Source: DUZB01 sp964407525 (GTDB lineage Bacteria > Desulfobacterota > DSM-4660 > Desulfatiglandales > Desulfatiglandaceae). Taken from it: a stretch of DNA of 19,665 nt. The DNA is taken from NCBI GenBank assembly GCA_964407525.1, contig CAYOWC010000062.1, forward strand, positions 1 through 19,665, read 5' to 3'. Positions 14,490 to 19,665 of the stretch are shown here, one piece after another. The notes below the pieces were generated by a model that saw only the letters and a list, made by a program, of their open reading frames with translations, made no database searches and was not told the DNA's origin. Position numbers and translations under genes: made by a program. Each line of letters starts with the position of its first letter. Position 1 is the first letter of the stretch.

Positions 14490-16111
14490 GTCGGTTCCCC
14501 TTCCCTTTCGTGAATGACTCCGTTTTCGTCGGAATAGCTGAGTTGCAGGTCGTCCGTTCCCGGAATCGGATCGATGGTGTGGATCCTCGATCGGACGAAT
14601 CGAACCCCATGTTCATCTCTGGCCCGATTCGCATATTTTTCGTAGTCCTTTCCGAAGGTCCGCATGTCCATATAGATGATAGCCGCATCCAGGTCGTCGT
14701 CACTGTGGTTTTTGGCTATGACCGCCTCTTTTACCGCATACATGCAGCACATGGACGAACAATAGCCGTTGCCGCAACGGTTGTTGTCTCTCGACCCCAC
14801 GCACTGGAGCCAGGCGATCTTCTTGGGTTCTTTTTCATCCGACTGCCTCACCAGGTGCCCCAGGGTGGGGCCTGATGCGCTCAGGATGCGTTCGAATTCC
14901 AGACTGGTCATGATGTTGGGATGGCTCTGGTAGTGATACAGGGTTTCGAAGGGCGTCGGATCAAAGGGATCCGTTCCCGGACTGAGAATAAGCGACCCTA
15001 TGGTAATATCCCGTTCAATGGGCTGCTGGTCATGCTCAACGGCGCCGGCAAGGCATGCCTTCACGCACTGGTAACACTCGGAACAGACCCCGCATTTGAG
15101 ACAGCGATCCGATTCACTCAGGGATTCTTCTTCGCTGTACCCCAGGGCAATTTCCTCGAAATTCCCTTTGCGATCTTCCACGAGGACCTGCCTCATGGCA
15201 GTTTTTGCAGTGAGGACATCCGTGCTTATTTCCGGTTTTTCGTAATCCCAGGTCTTTTCCCTGTCTTCTTTCAGGTCCCGGCCATTCAGGTATCGGTCAA
15301 TACTTTCCGCGGCTTCTTTTCCGCACTCCACGGCTTCCACTACGGATCTGGGACCGTAGAATACGTCGCCGCCTGCAAAGACACCCTCCACCGGTGTTTC
15401 GAGGGTAAGGGGGTCTGCTTCCAGTCCTCCCCTTTGGGTTGTCGAAATGCCCTCTGCTTCGGCAAAGGACAGGTCCGCAGCCTGCCCGATGGCTACGATT
15501 ACCGTGTCTCCTTCAATCACCGACAGCTTCGATTCGTCATACTGGGGGTTAAAAGCCCCCCGGTCATCGAAGACATCGGTACATTCCTTGAATTCGACCT
15601 CTGAGAAGGCGCCATTCTTTTCAAAGAATCTGGCCGGTCCCAGGCTGTTTATGATCTCCACGCCTTCTTCAAGGGCCTCTTCAATTTCGTAATCCCAGGC
15701 AGGCATTTCATCTCGTTTTTCAAGGCACACGAGAGATACGGCCTCTGCTCCCTGACGCATGGCGGTGAGTGCCACGTCAATGGCCACGTTCCCGCCTCCA
15801 ATCACAATGGCCCTGTTTCCGACCTTCACAACCTTTCCCAAGGCTGAATCCCTCAGAAAATATGCTGCGCCGAGCCCCGCAGGGCCTGCCCCGATAACAG
15901 CCACTTTTTCTTTTCGTTCTTCCTGGATTTCCGGAAGATACGGAGTTTCGTCCGCAAGGTCCAGATCGGCCATGAACCGGTGGAGATACTGAATCCCGAC
16001 AGGTTCATCCAGATCCCCTCTCGTGCAGACCCCTTCACACGGGTGATGACAAACGCGGCCGCAGATGGCGGGAAAAGGGTGTGCTTCCTTGAAAAGTTCC
16101 AGACCCTCCCT
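14390..16111 (-). pseudogene. GltD/HdrA-type FAD oxidoreductase, upstream part of a decayed gene
   Basis: The frame is open from 16111, well before the first ATG (15973), and already encodes FPAICGRVCHHPCEGVCTRG, the N-terminal cysteine region of GltD-like proteins. It continues with VAVIGAGPAGLGAAYFLRD (FAD site), IVIGGGNVAIDVALTA (NAD(P) site), VFAGGDVFYGPRSVVEAV, a ferredoxin-like cluster RCLKCGVCSECYQCVKAC and the HdrA motif QCVGSRDNNRCGNGYCSSMCC. Between the FAD and NAD(P) sites about 100-130 residues are missing: AAYFLRD is followed at once by SALGKVVKVG. After HEREGEP (near 14490) the frame is wrong and ends at 14390. Normally such proteins are electron-bifurcating or transferring flavin iron-sulfur enzymes of over 1000 residues. 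Loss of the FAD-domain middle makes the product non-functional as such. A truncated protein might still be made from 15973. Confidence 0.82.
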
Positions 16112-16390
16112 CTATTTACCCTCCTTGATGATGGTTATGAAACCGCAGTCTTTGCTCAGAAGACCCGAATCCAGAACCAGAACATTCACCCTCTGGTTTT
16201 GAATGGCCAGGAGAGTTTCCTTTAAATTCGTGGTCCGGACGGCCAGGAATTGTTCCTTTAGAAAAAACGGACCGAGTTCTTCGGTAAGTTCTCCTTCCGG
16301 TTCGGCAATAAGAATGGTCTTTTCAGTGTTCAAGGCGCAGCGCTCGCTTCCGATCAAATGGTTTATCATTCCTGATCTTTTCAAAAGCAA
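16112..16390 (-). pseudogene. truncated response-regulator receiver domain joined in frame to the GltD remnant
   Basis: The 92-codon frame contains a degenerate receiver domain: TILIAEPEGELTEELGPFF (the usual acidic pair is AEPE here), a helix ending LLAIQNQRVN, and VLVLDSGLL with the phospho-acceptor-like aspartate, then DCGFITIIKEGK and a TAG at 16112-16114. The same frame continues past the TAG as REGLELFKEAHPFPAICGRV, a normal GltD N-terminal run. Receiver domains continue for another 50 residues after this point, so the 3' half is lost. Starts at 16390 (TTG) or 16369 (ATG) are possible. It is probably a deletion fusion rather than a working protein. Confidence 0.6.
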
Positions 16391-16595
16391 TGAACGTGCC
16401 GGTTTTATCTTCGAAAACGGAAAAGAAGAAATCCGGTGGTGCCTATATGGTCACTGGGGGGCGAGAGGAAAATGTCTAACCACCTGTTTTAGAATGGAAA
16501 GATTGCACGGTTTGGGAGATGAGAAAAGAACACTTCGATGAGCAGGAAAATCTGTGGACGGATTTACCAGGGGAAAAGGCTGGGAAAAACACGGA

Positions 16596-16625
16596 AAAAT
16601 GGGGCGGTTTACCCCGTTTTCTTGG
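16596..16625 (-). terminator. possible intrinsic terminator of arfB
   Basis: AAAATGGGG (16596-16604) pairs with CCCCGTTTT (16612-16620) around a 7-nt loop. Read on the minus strand the stem is followed by ATTTTT, about 80 nt after the arfB stop. The GC part is only 4 bp plus one wobble, so it is a modest candidate. The rest of the gap 16391-16697 shows only an A+T-rich stretch (16621-16680) and no gene. Confidence 0.4.
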
Positions 16626-16697
16626 TTACATTGTTTTAACATATTGATATGACTATTGTAATTATTTATGGGGCGAAAAATCTCCATTGGGACAAAA

Positions 16698-17129
16698 TTA
16701 CCCGCCCTCATCTTTTATGTTTACCCGTCTTCTCAATCGCTTCTTATGGCTCCTTATGTTTTTTCCCTCTAACCGTCTGGTATTGGATGCCTTTGTAGGC
16801 GCTGTACGACGCCGTTTCTTGGGGATTTCGGTGGCGGACTTAATCAAATCGGCCAGTCTTTCAAAGGCATCTTTTCTGTTCCGATCCTGGGTCCTGAACC
16901 TCCTGGCGTTTATGATCAGGATGCCTTTGCTGGTTACTCTTCGTCCCGCGAGGCGGATTAATCTTTCTTTCAGGGGTTCCGGGAGGGAAGGGGAATTCAT
17001 TACATCAAAGCGGAGCTGGGCGGCAGTAGAAACTTTGTTAACATTCTGCCCTCCCGGTCCCGAGGCATGAACAAAATCCAGGGATACTTCCTTTTCATTG
17101 AGGGTTATTTCCGGTGTGATCTGGATCAT
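16698..17129 (-). CDS. arfB: alternative ribosome-rescue factor / peptidyl-tRNA hydrolase ArfB
   Basis: ArfB (YaeJ) enters stalled ribosomes lacking a stop codon and hydrolyses peptidyl-tRNA. The 143-residue protein has the release-factor catalytic loop in FVHASGPGGQNVNKVSTAAQLRF (GGQ near residue 27), then RLAGRRVTSKGILIINARRFRTQ and a C-terminal tail rich in Lys/Arg (KKRRR, RSHKKRLRRR), which in the family lies in the mRNA channel. I chose the ATG at 17129 because GGAG lies 8 nt upstream and the family begins here with an MIQITPEI-like segment; the frame is open to 17270, but the added 47 residues resemble nothing. The gene stands alone on the minus strand. Confidence 0.93.
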   Translation of the reverse strand: MIQITPEITLNEKEVSLDFVHASGPGGQNVNKVSTAAQLRFDVMNSPSLPEPLKERLIRLAGRRVTSKGILIINARRFRTQDRNRKDAFERLADLIKSATEIPKKRRRTAPTKASNTRRLEGKNIRSHKKRLRRRVNIKDEGG

Positions 17130-17253
17130 TAGATACTCTCCATGCTTTTTACTGGCATTCTGGTGTTTTATTTGGTATCTAAAATCTGCAATTGGTACTC
17201 GGCTAACTGTAATTTCCGGGCGGTATCCACTGGTTCGAATTGCCTTGCGGTAG

Positions 17254-17394
17254 ATACGGGCCGTCGGCATTGTCTGTTTTCACACGCTATTCGACAACGA
17301 TATTATTGATTATTTCATGGACGACGTACAGTACAATTTTGATGAAGATGGGAAAAACAGCATCTGTATTATCAAAAACAGGACAGCAGGCTAA
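17254..17394 (+). pseudogene. possible C-terminal remnant of an RsbW-like anti-sigma kinase
   Basis: This frame is open from 17254 to a TAA at 17392-17394 but has no start codon. It encodes DNDIIDYFMDDVQYNFDEDG followed by KNSICIIKN, which resembles the last strands of GHKL-type serine kinases such as RsbW (the FMDEV...GG-T-V-LVK ending). The family normally occupies a place directly before a STAS antagonist, as here. Nothing of the ATP-binding motifs remains. The resemblance is short, so this is tentative. The rest of 17130-17480 shows nothing else; the 76-codon frame at 17240 is in a different frame and not credible. Confidence 0.35.
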
Positions 17395-17480
17395 TCGCTT
17401 TCTCCCTTTGTTTTTATGCGTATCAAGGCTGTTTCCATCTGACTGGCGGGGTCTGGGGGCCGAAAAATAAGGAATAATCT

Positions 17481-17816
17481 ATGAATATGGAAATTGAAAA
17501 ATACCCTCAGGTAACGGTTGTGACGCTTCCCGGAGAGACGATAGAAGCGAGCAGCGTGGAGGAATTTAAAAAGGCCATTCTCCCCATTGTGGAAACAAAT
17601 ACCAACTTGATCTTTGACATGAGCCGGATTCGATTTATAGACAGCATGGGTTGCAGCGCTTTGGTCTTCACCTCCAGAAAACTCAAGGAAAAAGAAGGCT
17701 GCCTCAAGATCTGCTGTTCCTCACCACAGGTCACTGCACTTTTCGACATGATGGGATTCAGAAATATCCTGGGCATTTTTAACTCAAAAGAGGACGCTGT
17801 TCAATCGTTTCGTTGA
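17481..17816 (+). CDS. STAS-domain anti-sigma-factor antagonist
   Basis: A 111-residue single STAS-domain protein of the RsbV/SpoIIAA type. It has the strand VTVVTLPGETIEASSVEEFK, the central LIFDMSRIRFIDSMGCSAL in which the DSxG serine (about residue 55) is the usual phosphorylation site, and the helix LFDMMGFRNILGIF. Such proteins, when dephosphorylated, bind an RsbW-like kinase and free a sigma factor or output partner. The ATG at 17481 has TAAGGA 7 nt upstream; an in-frame ATG at 17487 is an alternative. The nearby kinase appears to survive only as a tail, so its partner would have to be encoded elsewhere. Confidence 0.88.
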   Translation: MNMEIEKYPQVTVVTLPGETIEASSVEEFKKAILPIVETNTNLIFDMSRIRFIDSMGCSALVFTSRKLKEKEGCLKICCSSPQVTALFDMMGFRNILGIFNSKEDAVQSFR

Positions 17817-18007
17817 ACGGAGCATCGAAGACTTTCCCTGCATTTTCGTCAAGCCTTTATACACTTCTCCCGCTCCTGGAATGCCTTGACCTGAACTAAT
17901 CAATCCTGTATACATTGCCCAACCGTTTTTGGATAATCCGATATTCATTATGATGCATAGTTGGGGAAGTTCTTGTGCCCACGTTCCTGAGCATGCTGGA
18001 GGAAGAG

Positions 18008-18169
18008 ATGAAAAGCTTTGCCCCGTTCTTAAAAAGAGGATTAGTTGTCCTGCTCCTGTTTGCTGTTGTGGGGCTTTGTTCATGTGATAAGACGAAATGG
18101 AGAGCAAAGGACTACGACAGACCGCCACCGCACTATGAGTCGGATTTTGGTCACCCGGATCGCTGGTAA
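18008..18169 (+). CDS. small lipoprotein of unknown function
   Basis: A 53-residue protein beginning MKSFAPFLKRGLVVLLLFAV with a basic n-region, a hydrophobic core and a lipobox-like LCSC; cleavage before the second cysteine (about residue 26) would leave a 28-residue lipid-anchored peptide rich in charged residues and prolines and ending GHPDRW. GGAGGA lies 4 nt before the ATG, which decides this start over the in-frame ATG at 17975. I do not recognise the family. It lies 190 bp after the STAS gene and converges with engB. I see nothing else in 17817-18007. Confidence 0.6.
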   Translation: MKSFAPFLKRGLVVLLLFAVVGLCSCDKTKWRAKDYDRPPPHYESDFGHPDRW

Positions 18170-18190
18170 GTTAGGCTGAACGGTTCCCGG

Positions 18191-18799
18191 TTATTTAGGA
18201 CCACCCGATATATGGGCGATTTCGGTAAGTTCTCTAATCTTTTTCCAGATGTCATCCTTGCCCTGCCTTGTTTTTGAGGAAAAAAGAATTGGAGCATCTG
18301 GAGAAAAACCAGAGAGCTGTTTGCCAATCAGGCCCGCCCTTGTTCTGGCTTTCTGACGCGAAAGCTTGTCCGCTTTGGTCAATACGGGTATGGGAACAAT
18401 CGCATAATAGTGGAGCCATTTGAGTAAACCCAGGTCTCCCGACGAGAGTTCTCTCCTTATATCCAGAATCAATACTACCGCCTTTAAAGTCGAAGACCCC
18501 CGTGTTCTCAGATACGTTTCCACCATACCCTGCCACGATTCCTTGATTTTCATGGGGACCCGGGCGAAACCGTATCCGGGAAGATCGACAAAATACAGCG
18601 ACTGTCCAAGACGAAAGTAATTAATAGATTGGGTCCTGCCGGGAGTAGAACTCGTCCTGGCCAGTTTTTTCCGGTTTACGAGAACATTTATCAGGGAGGA
18701 TTTGCCTACGTTGGATCTACCCGCAAAAGCGATTTCGGGTATGTCCGGCTCGGGGTACTGGGCCTCTTTGAAGGCGCTGATTATAAATGTTGCATCCAT
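18191..18799 (-). CDS. engB: ribosome-biogenesis GTP-binding protein EngB/YsxC
   Basis: EngB is an essential TrmE-Era-EngA-type GTPase needed for assembly of the large ribosomal subunit. The 202-residue protein shows EIAFAGRSNVGKSSLIN (G1 P-loop, ~residues 22-38), the effector-type TSSTPGRTQSINYF (G2), VDLPGYGFA (G3) and LTKADKLS (G4). Length is typical. I chose ATG 18799 rather than TTG 18817, because the TTG lies inside the spacer of a probable promoter and would not be transcribed from it. No clear Shine-Dalgarno precedes either. It is transcribed divergently from the hydrolase gene. Confidence 0.94.
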   Translation of the reverse strand: MDATFIISAFKEAQYPEPDIPEIAFAGRSNVGKSSLINVLVNRKKLARTSSTPGRTQSINYFRLGQSLYFVDLPGYGFARVPMKIKESWQGMVETYLRTRGSSTLKAVVLILDIRRELSSGDLGLLKWLHYYAIVPIPVLTKADKLSRQKARTRAGLIGKQLSGFSPDAPILFSSKTRQGKDDIWKKIRELTEIAHISGGPK

Positions 18800-18807
18800 A
18801 TGGATAC

Positions 18808-18836
18808 AATCTATCAACCGGTACGTTTCTTGTCAA
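18808..18836 (-). promoter_or_regulatory. candidate engB promoter, giving a near-leaderless transcript
   Basis: On the minus strand a perfect TTGACA (18836-18831), a 17-nt spacer and TAGATT (18813-18808, 4 of 6) lie directly ahead of engB. A start about 6-7 nt downstream would place the 5' end within a few bases of the ATG at 18799. Confidence 0.4.
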
Positions 18837-18852
18837 GGAGGTCTTTGTTGTC

Positions 18853-18880
18853 CGCAGATTACGCAGATTACCGCAGATTA
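18853..18880 (+). repeat. CGCAGATTA triplicated tandem repeat
   Basis: Three copies of CGCAGATTA (18853-18861, 18862-18870, 18872-18880) with one extra C lie in the divergent engB/hydrolase promoter region. The unit is similar in style to the GCAGAGACGC family but not the same sequence. Confidence 0.7.
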
Positions 18881-18919
18881 TAAAATGAAATAAACCCTAA
18901 GACTACTGGTGAGAATGGT

Positions 18920-19665
18920 ATGACGATTTTTTACTATTTATGTGGAATTGCCGCAGTTTATTTACTGGTTTCGGGTTATCTTACCTATCTGTTGCATAGA
19001 ATTCCTCGAAGGCCTGTGCAACAGTCTCCGAACTGGGGACATGTGACCGATACGCGAATCGCGACTGCCGACGATGGGGAGATTGAAGTCTGGCGAATTG
19101 AGCCTCAAGGGAAATCCCGGGGCATTGTGGTGCTGGCGCACGGGTGGGGAAGAAACCGGGATCGTATGGTCCTGAGGGCCCGGATTTTCGGCGAACTCGG
19201 ATTTACCACGGTTATTCACAGCGCGAGAGACCACGGAAACTCTTCTCGGAAAGCTTTCATGAATGCATTCCGGTTCGCCGAAGATATCGAAACCGTGCTT
19301 CAATGGATTAACGAACCCGTCGCTCTCTATGGCCATTCCATCGGGGCTGCGGGAGCTATTCTTGCCGCGAGCAGGAATCCCGATCAGATCAGATACCTTT
19401 TTCTGGAGGGCTGCTATGCCCGGTCAAAGGGTGCCCTGCGCGACCTCTATTGTGCCTATAACCGCTTTTTCGGTTTATTTTTTGGGTATACGGTGGTATT
19501 TTTCATGGATATTCTCTATCGATTCAAGATGGATGGGGTGAGTCCCGTCCGTCTCGCTCCTGGAATTCCCGCAGATGTTTTGATTATTCACGGGGAAAAG
19601 GACCAAAACTTTCCTGCTGAAAATGCAGTCAGGCTGAGAGACGCTTTTCGTTCGGGGAAAGCGGA
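18920..19665 (+). CDS. alpha/beta hydrolase, membrane-anchored, cut by the window edge
   Basis: The frame from ATG 18920 stays open to the window end (248 codons, no stop). An N-terminal hydrophobic segment (about residues 2-24, with FYYLCGIAAVYLLVSGYL) is probably a signal anchor. The hydrolase core shows IVVLAHGWGRNRDRM (oxyanion-hole loop), then the nucleophile elbow LYGHSIGAAGAI with the GHSIG serine, and ADVLIIHGEKDQNFP, where the aspartate fits the catalytic acid. The catalytic histidine would lie beyond the edge. Such proteins are esterases, lipases or peptidases; the substrate is not apparent. GGTGAG lies just upstream. It is divergent from engB. Confidence 0.85.
   Translation, partial: MTIFYYLCGIAAVYLLVSGYLTYLLHRIPRRPVQQSPNWGHVTDTRIATADDGEIEVWRIEPQGKSRGIVVLAHGWGRNRDRMVLRARIFGELGFTTVIHSARDHGNSSRKAFMNAFRFAEDIETVLQWINEPVALYGHSIGAAGAILAASRNPDQIRYLFLEGCYARSKGALRDLYCAYNRFFGLFFGYTVVFFMDILYRFKMDGVSPVRLAPGIPADVLIIHGEKDQNFPAENAVRLRDAFRSGKA

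Noticed and set aside
16112..16114. TAG read as pyrrolysine or by readthrough
   Set aside because: Some Desulfobacterota use pyrrolysine, but the position is a usual Tyr in the family, and the gene downstream carries further frameshifts and deletions, so a plain stop mutation in a pseudogene is simpler.
17130..17270. N-terminal extension of arfB to 17270
   Set aside because: The added 47 residues resemble no ArfB; the ATG at 17129 has a good ribosome-binding site and the correct family start.
17240..17470. 76-codon plus-strand frame
   Set aside because: It has no motif, and another frame over the same stretch looks like an RsbW-type tail.

Overview
The window looks like part of the chromosome of a strictly anaerobic Desulfobacterota (deltaproteobacterial) organism, probably a sulfate reducer or syntrophic relative. 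The reasons are a two-subunit indolepyruvate:ferredoxin oxidoreductase beside an AMP-forming acyl-CoA ligase, the remains of a large GltD/HdrA-type flavin iron-sulfur protein, a nucleotide-transporter/HEAT/cyclic-nucleotide-domain fusion, and intergenic spaces full of short tandem and palindromic repeats of the kind common in that group. This assignment is an inference from gene content only.

Layout. 1-1884: cutA, a DedA-family membrane protein on the opposite strand, and a membrane-anchored TPR protein. 1885-2345: repeat-rich spacer ending in a strong sigma70-like promoter. 2346-6941: acyl-CoA synthetase, a 490-bp nested inverted-repeat structure, then iorA-iorB closed by a clear intrinsic terminator. 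6942-7272: repeat-filled spacer. 7273-13261 (minus strand): a probable three-gene unit read as transporter/HEAT/cNMP fusion, then a QueC-like PP-loop ATPase, then a radical SAM protein; the last two overlap by ATGA. 13484-16390 (minus strand): a small ACT-domain gene followed upstream by a decayed gene made of a receiver-domain fragment joined to GltD and HdrA pieces, with a stop codon, frameshifts and internal deletions. 16698-17129 (minus): the ribosome-rescue hydrolase arfB. 17254-18169 (plus): an apparent tail of an RsbW-like kinase, a STAS anti-sigma antagonist and a tiny lipoprotein. 18191-18799 (minus): the ribosome-assembly GTPase engB. 18920-end: an alpha/beta hydrolase cut by the window edge.

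How the genes work together. IorAB oxidatively decarboxylates aryl 2-oxo acids to aryl-acetyl-CoA and reduced ferredoxin; the neighbouring ligase interconverts free acids and CoA esters, so together they point to aromatic amino-acid or aryl-acetate metabolism. The PP-loop/radical SAM pair has the look of an uncharacterised small-molecule or macromolecule modification module: one enzyme would activate a carbonyl or carboxylate with ATP, the other would do radical chemistry. It is the best candidate here for something undescribed, with its two motif departures (SGGVDG in the PP-loop, CX4CX2C for the iron-sulfur cluster). The GltD/HdrA locus is a good record of stepwise gene decay by internal deletion. 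The intergenic regions carry at least four heptamer-phased tandem arrays, five copies of a GCAGAGACGC-like or related tandem repeat and a three-layer foldback, which suggests active repeat turnover between genes.
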